Source: CAG-791 sp963593905 (lineage in GTDB: Bacteria > Bacillota > Clostridia > Lachnospirales > Lachnospiraceae). Taken from it: 64,000 nt of DNA. Every line of letters starts with the position of its first letter. The first letter of the stretch is position 1. The position numbers were made by a program, and so were the translations under genes. Shown one piece after another: positions 33,712 to 43,511 of this stretch. Below the pieces are notes generated by a model, which did not search any database, was not told the DNA's origin, and worked only from the letters and a program-made list of their open reading frames with translations. The stretch lies in NCBI GenBank assembly GCA_963593905.1, contig CAVBBL010000007.1, forward strand, positions 22,636-86,635. The letters run 5' to 3'.

Positions 33712-33949
33712 CCTGGCTTCCAATCAAAAGCAAAGAGCTGGATGGAGACATGATTGAGACTGAAAAAGCTTGGTTTCAAGGGTGGTTTCTATTCAGAGAT
33801 TAGTTAGAGGAAGATGTAAATTTCATTTTGACGTATTTCATATAGACAGAAATAGATATGTGAAACAGATATAAATGAAATAGGAAGATTGTACAGATTT
33901 GATGACAGATGAAAGATCAGATCTACAGATAAAATGGAGGATTTAAGTC
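33712..33949 (+). other. Long groES-groEL spacer with nested inverted repeats
   Basis: 238 bases separate the two genes, more than the usual few tens. ATTTCATTT (about 33820) can pair with AAATGAAAT (about 33880), enclosing TTTCATAT/ATATGTGAAA. No ORF and no second CIRCE are visible. A TTGACG within the spacer has no convincing -10 partner. Confidence 0.5.
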
Positions 33950-35572
33950 ATGGCAAAGGATTTAAAGATGGGCACAGACGCAAGAGCAGCTCTTGCAGTA
34001 GGTGTTAACAAACTGGCAGATACCGTAAAGATCACCCTTGGTCCCAAGGGAAGAAACGTAGTACTTGACAAGAGCTATGGTACTCCCACCATTACCAATG
34101 ATGGTGTTACTATTGCGAAAGAGATCGAGCTGGAAGATGAGTTCGAGAACATGGGCGCACAGCTGATTCGTGAGGCTTCATCCAAGACCAACGATGTTGC
34201 AGGTGATGGTACCACCACCGCAACCGTTCTGGCACAGGCTATGATCAACGAAGGCATGAAGAACCTGGCAGCAGGCGCTAATCCCATCGTGCTTCGTAAG
34301 GGCATGAAGAAGGCTACCGATGCAGCCGTTGCTTCCATTAAGGAAATGAGCACCACTGTAAAGGGTAAAGAGGACATTGAGAAAGTAGCTACCATTTCTT
34401 CCGGTGATCCGGAAGTGGGCAAGATGATTGCTGATGCTATGGAGAAGGTTTCCAAGGATGGCGTCATCACCATCGAGGAGTCCAAGACCATGAAGACCGA
34501 GCTGGATCTGGTAGAAGGTATGCAGTTCGATCGCGGCTATATCAGCGCTTATATGTGCAATGATATGGAGAAGATGGTCGCTAATCTGGAGGATCCTTTC
34601 ATCCTCATTACTGATAAGAAGATTTCCAGCATTCAGGATATCCTGCCTCTGTTAGAGCAGATCGTGAAGATGGGCGCTAAGCTCCTGATCATCGCTGAGG
34701 ATGTAGAGGGCGAAGCACTGACTACCCTGATCGTGAATAAGCTGCGCGGTACCTTCGACGTAGTAGCAGTGAAGGCTCCCGGCTACGGCGATCGCAGAAA
34801 GGCAATGTTAGAGGATATCGCTATCCTGACCGGCGGCCAGGTAATCTCTTCTGATCTGGGCTTAGAGCTGAAGGATGCCACCATCGAGCAGCTTGGCCGC
34901 GCTAAGAGCGTTAAGGTAGAGAAGGAAAATACCACAATCGTTGACGGCGAAGGTGACAAGAACGCACTGCACGACAGAGTAGAGCAGATCAAGAAGCAGA
35001 TCGCTGATACCACCTCTGATTTCGACAGAGAAAAGCTTCAGGAGCGTCTTGCAAAGCTTTCCGGCGGCGTAGGCGTAATCCGCGTAGGGGCTGCTACTGA
35101 GACGGAGATGAAGGAAGCTAAGTATCGTATGGAGGATGCTTTAAATGCCACCAAGGCTGCAGTAGAAGAGGGCGTTATCTTCGGCGGCGGTTCTGCTTAC
35201 ATCCACTCTCAGAAGGCTGTAGAGGAAGAAATTAAGGATCTGACCGGCGATGAGAAGACCGGTGCAAGAATCGTCTTAAAGGCACTGGAGGCTCCGCTGT
35301 TCAATATCGCAGCCAATGCAGGCTTAGACGGCTCTGTGATTGTTAATAAGGTAAAGGAATCTGCTGTAGGCGTTGGTTTTGACGCTTATACAGAGGAATA
35401 TGTAGACATGATGGATGACGGCGTCCTGGATCCTGTAAAGGTAACCAGAAGCGCACTGCAGAATGCTACTTCTGTGGCATCTACTTTCCTGACCACTGAG
35501 GCAGCTGTGGCGAATATTAAAGAACCGGCTCAGGCTGCTCCCGCAGGCGGTGCAGGCATGGGCATGATGTAG
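33950..35572 (+). CDS. groEL: Chaperonin GroEL
   Basis: A 540-residue Hsp60. Seen: VKITLGPKGRNVVLDKSYG, NDGVTIAKEIELEDEFENMG, AGDGTTTATVLAQ (ATPase site) and a Gly-Met-rich tail ending GGAGMGMM. Forms the double-ring folding chamber with GroES. TGGAGGA precedes ATG 33950. Full length with no odd features. Confidence 0.98.
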   Translation: MAKDLKMGTDARAALAVGVNKLADTVKITLGPKGRNVVLDKSYGTPTITNDGVTIAKEIELEDEFENMGAQLIREASSKTNDVAGDGTTTATVLAQAMINEGMKNLAAGANPIVLRKGMKKATDAAVASIKEMSTTVKGKEDIEKVATISSGDPEVGKMIADAMEKVSKDGVITIEESKTMKTELDLVEGMQFDRGYISAYMCNDMEKMVANLEDPFILITDKKISSIQDILPLLEQIVKMGAKLLIIAEDVEGEALTTLIVNKLRGTFDVVAVKAPGYGDRRKAMLEDIAILTGGQVISSDLGLELKDATIEQLGRAKSVKVEKENTTIVDGEGDKNALHDRVEQIKKQIADTTSDFDREKLQERLAKLSGGVGVIRVGAATETEMKEAKYRMEDALNATKAAVEEGVIFGGGSAYIHSQKAVEEEIKDLTGDEKTGARIVLKALEAPLFNIAANAGLDGSVIVNKVKESAVGVGFDAYTEEYVDMMDDGVLDPVKVTRSALQNATSVASTFLTTEAAVANIKEPAQAAPAGGAGMGMM

Positions 35573-35666
35573 GCAGCTCAGTGTATCTGAAGTTGAATCA
35601 GATTTCAGGGCGTACGGCAGTTAAATACAGGCCGTGACAGCGAACAACAAAGAAATATAGATATTG

Positions 35667-35704
35667 CAAAAAGGACAGAACTCGGAAGCGGGGGCTGTCC
35701 TTTT
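35667..35704 (+). terminator. Terminator after groEL
   Basis: AAAAAGGACAG (35667-35677) pairs with CTGTCCTTTTT (35694-35704) around a 16-base loop. Confidence 0.88.
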
Positions 35705-35843
35705 TATTTGCCATATGTCATAAAGCAACAATACTTACAGAGAAACCTAATTAAATCAACGAAATAGTGGTAGAATATAGAAGTAATAGAGGAATGAAGC
35801 TGCGAAGGATTACCACAAGGCATTGACAGGGAGTGTTGATTTA

Positions 35844-37979
35844 ATGGAATACATAGCGCATATAGCGGGAGAGCGGGAACAAAGCCTTTTGGATCATTTA
35901 CAGGGAACGGCGTCACTTGCAGGAAAGTTTGCATCAGCATTTGGCAAGCGGGACTGGGGATATTGCTGCGGTATGCTTCATGACATCGGCAAGTATTCCG
36001 CAGCATTTCAGAATAAAATCAGAAACCATGGGACAGAAATGGTAGATCATGCAACGGCTGGAGCACAGGTTTGTAAAAAGCAGGGTGGTCTTTATTCGTT
36101 TATGAGCTATTGTATTGCCGGACATCACGCAGGACTTCCTGACTATGGAAATACGGCAGATCGTGCATCGGCACCCACGTTAAATGGCCGACTGAAAAAG
36201 AAGGTGGAGGATTATCAGGCATATCAGGAAGAAGTACAGATTCCAGTAGTTGCGGGGGAACCGTTTGACGCCAGCGCATGTACGGATCCTTTTTTTTCAC
36301 TGAGTGTTTTTATTCGGATGCTTTACTCCTGTTTGGTAGATGCAGATTTTCTGGATACAGAGCATTTTATGAAACAGGGAGATACAGGAAGAACGCAGGG
36401 GGAATCTATGGACATTCTTCTAAAAAAGCTGGAAATTTATGTGACTGAATGGAGAAAACAGACGAATCCCTGTACTATAAACGGTAAAAGAACAGAAATT
36501 TTAAATACATGTCTGAAAAACGGAGATATGGATAAAGGCGTTTTTCGCTTGACAGTGCCGACGGGAGGTGGGAAGACGATTGCATCCATGGCATTTGCCC
36601 TTCGACATGCTGTGAAACATCATATGGACAGAATTATCTATGTGATTCCTTATACGAGCATTATCGAACAGAATGCGCAAGTATTTCGTAATATTTTAGG
36701 GACAGATAATGTTTTGGAAGATCATTGCAATGTGGAGTATGAGGATTCAGAAGAACTGAAACCAATGCAGCTGGCGGCGGAAAACTGGGATAAGCCGGTT
36801 GTGGTGACAACAAATGTGCAGTTTTTTGAATCTCTGTTTTCTAATAAATCGTCAAGGTGCAGAAAACTCCATAATATAGCAAACAGTGTAATTATCTTTG
36901 ATGAGGTACAGATGTTGCCGAATGACTATCTGAAGCCATGCGTGAGGATGATTGAAGAACTGGTTAATATGTATGAGGCAAGTGCAGTATTATGCACGGC
37001 AACGCAGCCGGCATTGGATTCTTTTTTTGAAAAGAAAAAGCCTATAGAAATCTGTCCGAGCATGGAAGAACAGTTTGTATTTTTCAGGCGTGTCACCTAC
37101 AAAAATATGGGAACTTTGGAAGAAGAGGAGCTGCTGTACCGACTGAAAGATGAAGAACAGGCTTTGTGCATTGTCAATACAAAGAAACGGGCACAGAAGT
37201 TATATCAGATATTACAGGGAGAAGGAGTATATCACTTATCAACCAGCATGTGCCCCGGGCATAGAAAAGCAGTGCTGAGAGAAATTCGGCAGCGCTTAAA
37301 GGATCATAAGAAGTGCACAGTGATTTCCACAAGTCTGGTGGAGGCAGGTGTGGATCTTGATTTTCGTACGGTATACCGGCAATTGGCCGGTGTAGATTCT
37401 ATAATTCAGGCGGCAGGAAGATGCAATCGAGAAGGAAAAAATTCTGCTGCAGAAAGTTATGTTTATATTTTTGAGCTGGATGAGAAAGAGTATGTGCCCG
37501 GGCAAAGACAGCAGATCGATGTCGCAAAACTGCTTCTTGAGAATCAGAAAGACATAGAGGATCCGCAGTGCATAGAAAGCTATTTTCAGAATCTGTATCA
37601 TATAAAAGGAGAGAGTCTGGATAAAAAGAATATTCTGGGAGAATTCAAAAGTAAGGAATATCATTTTGCAAAAGTTGGAAAAGAATTTCATCTGATAGAA
37701 GAGAATACCGTGACTGTTTTTGTGAGGTTCAATGAAGAAGCGGAATCTATTTTATGGGAATTGAAAAATAAAGGTTGCACAAAAACATGCATGCGAAAGG
37801 CCGGACAGTATTGTGTTAGTATTTACAGACAGGAATTTGATAAAATATATGGTGCAGGGATGCTGCAGCCAGTAGCAGATGGCATTAAGGATTTTTATGT
37901 TTTAGAAAATCCAGATGCATATTCCATGGAATGTGGCCTGGATTTGCGTATAGACACAGGAATGGCTTTATATATGTAA
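35844..37979 (+). CDS. cas3: CRISPR-associated nuclease/helicase Cas3 (HD fused, type I-C)
   Basis: Encodes 711 residues. The N-terminal HD nuclease has MLHDIGKYSAAFQNK and HHAGLPDYG; the helicase part has Walker A VPTGGGKTIAS near residue 236, FDEVQMLP as motif II, TATQPALD, STSLVEAGVDLDF and QAAGRCNREG as motif VI. Cas3 is recruited by the target-bound Cascade to nick and unwind DNA. AGGGAGT lies upstream of ATG 35844; the TTG at 35823 is less likely. It heads a compact operon of seven cas genes and ends 12 bases before cas5. Confidence 0.96.
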   Translation: MEYIAHIAGEREQSLLDHLQGTASLAGKFASAFGKRDWGYCCGMLHDIGKYSAAFQNKIRNHGTEMVDHATAGAQVCKKQGGLYSFMSYCIAGHHAGLPDYGNTADRASAPTLNGRLKKKVEDYQAYQEEVQIPVVAGEPFDASACTDPFFSLSVFIRMLYSCLVDADFLDTEHFMKQGDTGRTQGESMDILLKKLEIYVTEWRKQTNPCTINGKRTEILNTCLKNGDMDKGVFRLTVPTGGGKTIASMAFALRHAVKHHMDRIIYVIPYTSIIEQNAQVFRNILGTDNVLEDHCNVEYEDSEELKPMQLAAENWDKPVVVTTNVQFFESLFSNKSSRCRKLHNIANSVIIFDEVQMLPNDYLKPCVRMIEELVNMYEASAVLCTATQPALDSFFEKKKPIEICPSMEEQFVFFRRVTYKNMGTLEEEELLYRLKDEEQALCIVNTKKRAQKLYQILQGEGVYHLSTSMCPGHRKAVLREIRQRLKDHKKCTVISTSLVEAGVDLDFRTVYRQLAGVDSIIQAAGRCNREGKNSAAESYVYIFELDEKEYVPGQRQQIDVAKLLLENQKDIEDPQCIESYFQNLYHIKGESLDKKNILGEFKSKEYHFAKVGKEFHLIEENTVTVFVRFNEEAESILWELKNKGCTKTCMRKAGQYCVSIYRQEFDKIYGAGMLQPVADGIKDFYVLENPDAYSMECGLDLRIDTGMALYM

Positions 37980-37991
37980 AGGAGTAAAAAT

Positions 37992-38654
37992 ATGAGTGTG
38001 GGAGTCAAGGTAAAAGTATGGGGAGACTACGCATTATTTACCCGTCCGGAAACAAAGGTGGAGCGATATTCCTATGACGTGATGACACCGTCTGCAGCAA
38101 GAGGAATTTTGGAAGCCATATATTGGCATCCGGGATTGCGTTGGTATATTGACAGAATTTATGTAAGAAAACCGATTCGATTCACCAGTGTCAGGAGAAA
38201 TGAGGTAAAAAGCAAAATATCTGCTGACAATGTTTTACAAATATATAACGGTGCGGATAAGGAACTTGGGATTTATACAAAAAGTGATATAGTCCAGCGC
38301 GCCAGTGTCCTGCTGCGTGATGTGGAGTATGTAATCGAGGCACATTTCGAAATGACGCCTCACGCCAATGCCACGGACAATCCGGGAAAGTTTAAGGATA
38401 TTATCATGAGACGGCTGAAAAAAGGAGAATGTTATCATATGCCATATTTTGGTTGTCGGGAATTCCCGGCACATTTTAGCTTATGGGAAGAGAGTGAGAT
38501 CATGACGGCTTATGAAGATGTGGAAGAACGTGACCTGGGACTCATGCTGTATGATTTGGACTATAGTGATTCGGACAACATACAGCCCATGTTTTTTCGT
38601 GCAGTGATGAAGAAGGGAGTGCTGGATTTGCGAAACTGTGAGGTGATTCGATGA
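37992..38654 (+). CDS. cas5c: Cas5 (Cas5d), type I-C crRNA-processing subunit
   Basis: A 220-residue RAMP protein: KVKVWGDYALFTRPETKVER at the start, then SYDVMTPSAARGILEAIYWH, both standard for Cas5d, and the Gly-rich end of the ferredoxin fold. In type I-C systems this protein cuts the pre-crRNA, since no Cas6 exists; none is found here either. AAGGAG precedes ATG 37992. Its stop overlaps the cas8c ATG by 4 bases. Confidence 0.95.
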   Translation: MSVGVKVKVWGDYALFTRPETKVERYSYDVMTPSAARGILEAIYWHPGLRWYIDRIYVRKPIRFTSVRRNEVKSKISADNVLQIYNGADKELGIYTKSDIVQRASVLLRDVEYVIEAHFEMTPHANATDNPGKFKDIIMRRLKKGECYHMPYFGCREFPAHFSLWEESEIMTAYEDVEERDLGLMLYDLDYSDSDNIQPMFFRAVMKKGVLDLRNCEVIR

Positions 38655-40378
38655 TTTTACAGGCACTGTGCAAATACTATGAGCAGTTGGCAAAGGAAGG
38701 AAAGGTATCGACGCCGGGATGGTGTCAGGCGAAGGTCTGCTATGCGATAGAATTGAATGAAGAAGGTAATGTGAAAGCAATTTTTGACTTAAGGGATGAA
38801 AAGGGAGAAGGTAACAGGAAAAAAAAGGAACCTAAATCCCTACATGTGCCGGAAATGGTGACCCGTTCTTCAGGTATATCAGCCAACTTCCTTTGTGACA
38901 ACGCGAAATATTTGCTGGGTATTAGTTCGGATTCGGAGGATAGAAGAGTACAGGATTGTTTTTTGGCGGCGAGGAAAAAACATTTGAAGATTTTAAAAAG
39001 CGTAGACAGTGTTATGGCAAGGGTTGTCTGTGCTTATTTTGAAAAATGGAATCCTGAGAAAGCAAAGGAAAATCCGGTTGTATTGGAAAAATGGGAGGAA
39101 TTGACGGCAGGGGGCAACATTGTGTTCTCCATGGATATGCGATATGCACAGGACGATGCGGCGATTCAACGTGTTTGGGAGACACAGGAAAAGGAGGAGA
39201 GTGAGGAAGAAGGCATTTGTCTTGTGACAGGAGAGAAAGCGCAGATTGCAAGAATTCACAGAACCATCAAGGGAGTTATGGGAGCTCAATCCAGTGGAGC
39301 TGCCCTGGTTTCTTTCAATGCGCCGGCTTTTGAATCTTACGGAAAAGCGCAAAGCTTTAACGCACCGGTAGGGAAATATGCAGAATATGCCTATACAACA
39401 GCATTAAACTACCTACTTTCCCGCCATGAGTATACGGAACAAATCGGAGATACCACAATCGTTTGTTGGGCGGAAAGTGCGAAAGAGGAATATCCGGCGG
39501 CTTTCTGGGATGTCATTGATCCTCAGAGAAATAATCAGGAAGATGTAATCAAGGTGTTCCAATCCATCAAAAACGATGGATATATTGATTATAAACAAGT
39601 GCAACTGAATCCTGAACAGAAGTTTTGCATCATGGGGATTGCTCCTAATGCGGCCCGGCTGGCTGTCCGGTTTTTTTATCAAGATTCTTTTGGCAATATT
39701 TTAAAAAATATTGTTAGACACTACGATTGTATGGATATGGTAAAACCAGCGTGGGAAACAAGAGAATACCTAGGAATTAAGGATATGCTGGATCAAACAG
39801 TAAATCATAAATCCCGGGATAAAAAACCGGTTTCTAATATGTCTTCAGCAGTATTAAAATCAATTGTTTCCGGCAGCCGATATCCGGCTAGTCTATACAT
39901 GAACACAATTATGCGGATTCGTGCAGAGCAGGGAAATATTACCTGGGGACGGGCCGCTATTGATAAGGCATACCTGATTCGCAATTATGGGTGGAAGGAA
40001 GGAGAAGGGTATATGGAGTGCAGGGAAGAAAGCCAGGAAGTTGCGTATGTACTTGGACGGTTATTTGCCGTTCTGGAACTCATTCAGAAGCGAGCAAGTG
40101 GTGATATTAAAGCGACTATTCGTGACCGATATTTTAACGCTGCTTGTGCCTCACCGGCTTCAGTATTTCCTGTTTTGCTGAAATTAAAGAATAGTCATCT
40201 CAGAAAATTGGAACGGGACAGCATAGGGGCAAAAATTCATTATGAACAGGAAGTAACAGAATTGATGGGTAAATTGAAAGAATTTCCTAAGCGGCTGTCT
40301 TTGGAAGAGCAGGGAAAGTTCCATATTGGTTATTACCATCAGATGCAGAAAAACTATGAGAAAAAGGAGGAAAAGTAA
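38651..40378 (+). CDS. cas8c: Cas8c (Csd1), type I-C large Cascade subunit
   Basis: Encodes 575 residues. MILQALCKYYEQLAKEGKVS at the start and the SFNAPAFESYGKAQSFNAPV motif are typical of Csd1. It recognises the PAM and holds the non-target strand in the I-C Cascade; in this subtype an internal translation start in cas8c yields a small subunit (Cas11), so one is expected here too but is not proven. ATG overlaps the cas5 stop. Confidence 0.95.
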   Translation: MILQALCKYYEQLAKEGKVSTPGWCQAKVCYAIELNEEGNVKAIFDLRDEKGEGNRKKKEPKSLHVPEMVTRSSGISANFLCDNAKYLLGISSDSEDRRVQDCFLAARKKHLKILKSVDSVMARVVCAYFEKWNPEKAKENPVVLEKWEELTAGGNIVFSMDMRYAQDDAAIQRVWETQEKEESEEEGICLVTGEKAQIARIHRTIKGVMGAQSSGAALVSFNAPAFESYGKAQSFNAPVGKYAEYAYTTALNYLLSRHEYTEQIGDTTIVCWAESAKEEYPAAFWDVIDPQRNNQEDVIKVFQSIKNDGYIDYKQVQLNPEQKFCIMGIAPNAARLAVRFFYQDSFGNILKNIVRHYDCMDMVKPAWETREYLGIKDMLDQTVNHKSRDKKPVSNMSSAVLKSIVSGSRYPASLYMNTIMRIRAEQGNITWGRAAIDKAYLIRNYGWKEGEGYMECREESQEVAYVLGRLFAVLELIQKRASGDIKATIRDRYFNAACASPASVFPVLLKLKNSHLRKLERDSIGAKIHYEQEVTELMGKLKEFPKRLSLEEQGKFHIGYYHQMQKNYEKKEEK

Positions 40379-41290
40379 ATGAGTGAGGTGATCAAAAACA
40401 GATATGAGTTTGTTATTTTGTTTGATGTGGAAAATGGCAATCCCAATGGTGATCCGGATGCAGGGAATATGCCGAGAATTGATCCGGAAAGCGGTTTGGG
40501 ATTGGTGACGGATGTTTGCCTTAAGCGCAAGATTCGTAATTATGTGGATACAGTAAAAGAAGGAGAAAACGGGTATAAAATTTATATCCGGGAGGATGTT
40601 CCGCTTAATAGAAGTGACAGAGAAGCCTGCGAGGCTTTGGGAGTAAAGGATACGGATGAAAAAAAAGTGACGGAATCCTTGAAAAAACTGAAAAAAAATG
40701 ATCCGGATGCAGATCGGAAATTGCGGGATTACATGTGCCGGAATTTTTATGATATTCGGACATTCGGTGCAGTTATGACGACTTTTGTAAAAGCTTCTTT
40801 GAATTGTGGGCAGGTAAGAGGACCGGTGCAGCTTGGATTTGCCAGAAGCATTGATCCGATTATAGGACAGGAAGTGACGATTACGAGAGTGGCGATTACC
40901 ACGGAAAAGGATGCGGAAAACAAGAATACAGAAATGGGACGCAAAACTATTGTGCCTTATGGATTGTATCGTGCGGAAGGATACGTTTCTGCCAATCTGG
41001 CTCGCAAGACAACAGGATTTTCTGAGGAAGATCTGGCACTCTTGTGGGATGCTATCATCAACATGTTTGAAAACGATCATTCAGCTGCACGGGGTAAGAT
41101 GGCAGTGCGAGAACTGATTGTCTTTAAGCACAGCAAAGAATTGGGGGATTGCCCGGCATACAAGCTATTTGATGCTGTAGAGGTTAAGAAGAAAGAGGAA
41201 GTTGTTTATCCTCGAAAATATCAGGATTATACAGTGACGCTTCATGAAGACGGGATCCCAGATTCGATTGAAATAAAAAGGATGATTTAA
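40379..41290 (+). CDS. cas7c: Cas7 (Csd2), type I-C Cascade backbone
   Basis: A 303-residue RAMP: RYEFVILFDVENGNPNGDPD at the start, GLVTDVCLKRKIRNYVD, and DIRTFGAVM, all Csd2/Csh2 signatures. Multiple copies coat the crRNA. AAAGGAGG lies ahead of ATG 40379, directly after the cas8c stop. Confidence 0.96.
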   Translation: MSEVIKNRYEFVILFDVENGNPNGDPDAGNMPRIDPESGLGLVTDVCLKRKIRNYVDTVKEGENGYKIYIREDVPLNRSDREACEALGVKDTDEKKVTESLKKLKKNDPDADRKLRDYMCRNFYDIRTFGAVMTTFVKASLNCGQVRGPVQLGFARSIDPIIGQEVTITRVAITTEKDAENKNTEMGRKTIVPYGLYRAEGYVSANLARKTTGFSEEDLALLWDAIINMFENDHSAARGKMAVRELIVFKHSKELGDCPAYKLFDAVEVKKKEEVVYPRKYQDYTVTLHEDGIPDSIEIKRMI

Positions 41291-41947
41291 ATGGAGTATC
41301 CGGAAGACAGATATTTGATGATATCGGGAATACAGCATTTTAAATTCTGCAGAAGACAGTGGGCATTGATCCATATCGAACAGCAGTGGGCAGAAAATGT
41401 TCACACAGTCACCGGAGAACTGATGCATAAAAAGGCACATGATCCCTATCTCACAGAAAAAAGAAAGGATGTCATCATTACACGGGCTCTTCCGGTATCT
41501 TCCAGAATACTGGGTGTCAGCGGCGAATGTGATATTGTGGAATTTCACAAAGCAGAAGATGGGATACGGCTTCATGGGCATCGTGGGTTATATCTTGTTT
41601 ATCCGGTAGAATATAAGAAAGGAAAGCCCAAAGAGACACAAGAAGATCATTTGCAGCTGGCAGCGCAGGCTATGTGTCTGGAGGAAATGTTTTCTACAGT
41701 TATTCCAGAAGGAGCTATTTTCTATGGAGAGACAAGACGCAGAGAAACTGTGTCGATTTCGGCACAGTTAAGGAATGAAGTGGTTAGCATTTTTGAGGAA
41801 ATGCATCAATATTATGATCGTGGGTATACGCCAAAAGCAAAATATCAAAAAGCATGTTGCTCTTGTTCACTGAAGGAAATCTGTCTGCCAAAATTAGAAA
41901 GAAATGTTTCTGTTAAAACGTATATAGAGCAGGCGCTGAAGGAGTAA
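41291..41947 (+). CDS. cas4: Cas4 exonuclease
   Basis: Encodes 218 residues of the RecB-like Cas4 nuclease. The first Fe-S cysteine lies in FKFCRRQWAL and the last three in CCSCSLKEICLP; the nuclease core has SGECDIVEF and YPVEYKKGKPK. Cas4 trims prespacers and selects those with a PAM for Cas1-Cas2. Starts on the base after the cas7 stop. Confidence 0.95.
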   Translation: MEYPEDRYLMISGIQHFKFCRRQWALIHIEQQWAENVHTVTGELMHKKAHDPYLTEKRKDVIITRALPVSSRILGVSGECDIVEFHKAEDGIRLHGHRGLYLVYPVEYKKGKPKETQEDHLQLAAQAMCLEEMFSTVIPEGAIFYGETRRRETVSISAQLRNEVVSIFEEMHQYYDRGYTPKAKYQKACCSCSLKEICLPKLERNVSVKTYIEQALKE

Positions 41948-41961
41948 GTTCTTCTCGCATT

Positions 41962-41990
41962 GCCGCAGGCAAGCTGTGGCATAAAGAGGT
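41962..41990 (+). promoter_or_regulatory. Hairpin plus ribosome site before cas1
   Basis: GCCGCAG (41962-41968) pairs with CTGTGGC (41974-41980), then ATAAAGAGGT before ATG 41996. The layout and wording resemble the second hairpin of the rfb leaders (GCCGCA...TGCGGCAGAAAGAGG). It separates cas4 from cas1 in an otherwise tightly packed operon. Confidence 0.6.
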
Positions 41991-41995
41991 AAAAC

Positions 41996-43027
41996 ATGAA
42001 GAGATTATTAAATACGTTATACGTGACCTCTGAAAACAGCTATCTTTCCTTAAATGGTGAAAATATCGTGATATACGAAGGTGAGATGGAAAAAGGACGG
42101 CTGCCGCTGCACAACCTGGAGAGCATCGTTTCTTTTGGATACAGAGGAACAAGTCCTGCGCTGATGGGAGCATGCGCCCAGCGAAATATTTCTCTATGTT
42201 ACCTTACTCCGCAGGGAAAATTTCTCGCCCGAGTTTCCGGAAAAACAAAGGGAAATGTGCTTTTGAGGGAACAGCAGTACACCAGCAGCAAAGACTCGCA
42301 GGTTAGTCTGGAAATTGCCAAAAACTGTATCACAGGAAAAGTGTATAACGCAAGATGGGTACTGGAACGGGCAATTCGGGATCATGGTATGCAGATTGAT
42401 GCAGGACGTGTAAAAAATGCGTCTTTGTATCTTAAAAATTCTATGGAATATATAAGAAACAGTTCATCCATAGAGCAACTTCGTGGCTATGAGGGGGAGG
42501 CAGCCAGCGTGTATTTTGGTGTTTTTGATGAACTGATTCTGCAGCAAAAAAAGGATTTTGTATTTTCAGGTAGAAACAAGAGACCGCCGTTAGATCCTGT
42601 AAATGCAATGCTTTCTTTTGTATACACATTACTGACCAATATGATCAGCTCGGCGTTAGAAACAGTAGGTTTGGATCCGTATGTGGGATATATGCATACC
42701 GATCGTCCGGGTCGAACCTCACTTTCTCTGGATTTGATTGAGGAACTGCGGTCCGTTTTGGCAGACCGTTTTGTGCTGTCATTGGTGAACAAGAAAATTG
42801 TCACGATAAGAGATTTTACTTATAAAGAAAACGGTGCTGTTCTGATGAATGACGATGCGAGAAAGAGATTGTTGACAGAATGGCAGAACAGGAAGAAGGA
42901 GATAATTACGCATCCTTATTTAAGAGAAAAAGTAGAATGGGGAATGGTTCCCTATGTGCAGGCTATGTTGCTGGCAAGATATTTAAGGGGAGATCTGGAT
43001 GGCTATCCGGTATTTCTGTGGAAGTAG
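41996..43027 (+). CDS. cas1: Cas1 integrase
   Basis: A 343-residue type I-C Cas1: LLNTLYVTSENSYLSLNGEN at the start, LRGYEGEAASVYF with the conserved Glu, DPVNAMLSFVYTLL and MHTDRPGRTSLSLDLIEEL with the metal-binding His and Asp. With Cas2 it inserts new spacers at the leader end. AAGAGGT lies 5 bases before ATG. Confidence 0.97.
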   Translation: MKRLLNTLYVTSENSYLSLNGENIVIYEGEMEKGRLPLHNLESIVSFGYRGTSPALMGACAQRNISLCYLTPQGKFLARVSGKTKGNVLLREQQYTSSKDSQVSLEIAKNCITGKVYNARWVLERAIRDHGMQIDAGRVKNASLYLKNSMEYIRNSSSIEQLRGYEGEAASVYFGVFDELILQQKKDFVFSGRNKRPPLDPVNAMLSFVYTLLTNMISSALETVGLDPYVGYMHTDRPGRTSLSLDLIEELRSVLADRFVLSLVNKKIVTIRDFTYKENGAVLMNDDARKRLLTEWQNRKKEIITHPYLREKVEWGMVPYVQAMLLARYLRGDLDGYPVFLWK

Positions 43028-43035
43028 GGTGAAAA

Positions 43036-43326
43036 ATGTTGGTATTGATTACATATGATGTAAATACGGAAACCATTGCTGGAAAAAAGCGCTTACGCAA
43101 GGTCTCAAAGCAGTGTGTAAATTATGGGAGACGTGTACAGAATTCTGTTTTTGAATGTATCGTAGACAATGCGCAGATGATTTCACTCAAGGCCCTTTTG
43201 ACTGAAATCATAGATGAAAATGTAGATAGCCTTCGGTTCTATTATTTGGGAAATAAATATCAAACAAAAGTTGAACATGTCGGTGTTGAAAGAGGAATTG
43301 CGCAGGATGATGTGCTTATCCTTTAG
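43036..43326 (+). CDS. cas2: Cas2
   Basis: A 96-residue ferredoxin-fold protein: VLITYDVNTETIAGKKRLRK, CVNYGRRVQNSVFEC and the C-terminal AQDDVLIL. It is the structural centre of the Cas1-Cas2 adaptation complex. Starts 8 bases after cas1 and is followed by the array leader. Confidence 0.96.
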   Translation: MLVLITYDVNTETIAGKKRLRKVSKQCVNYGRRVQNSVFECIVDNAQMISLKALLTEIIDENVDSLRFYYLGNKYQTKVEHVGVERGIAQDDVLIL

Positions 43327-43511
43327 AAACTGTAAAAAGTAGTGCGAATCATAAGCAGTCAGTAAATGCCTGGGAGATTCGCACCACCCCAAAAGTAAAA
43401 AAATAAAGATATTGGGTTAAAAGAATAAAAATCAGTAGAGAAATAGAAGACAAATTGTGATATTTTATAAAATGTAAGGCTAGTCATAAACAAAATTTGG
43501 CTAGGTTTGCG
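43327..43511 (+). promoter_or_regulatory. CRISPR leader
   Basis: 185 AT-rich bases between cas2 and the first repeat. It contains a stem GTGCGAATC (43342-43350) / GATTCGCAC (43376-43384) without T-run. Position on the cas2 side and all repeats being intact there mark this as the leader end. Confidence 0.8.

Noticed and set aside
33820..33875. Possible separate groEL promoter (TTGACG in the spacer)
   Set aside because: No acceptable -10 box at 16-18 bases; left as an open point in the spacer entry.
35705..35843. Promoter for the cas operon
   Set aside because: A TAGAAT near 35771 could be a -10 box, but no fitting -35 box was found, so it is not listed.
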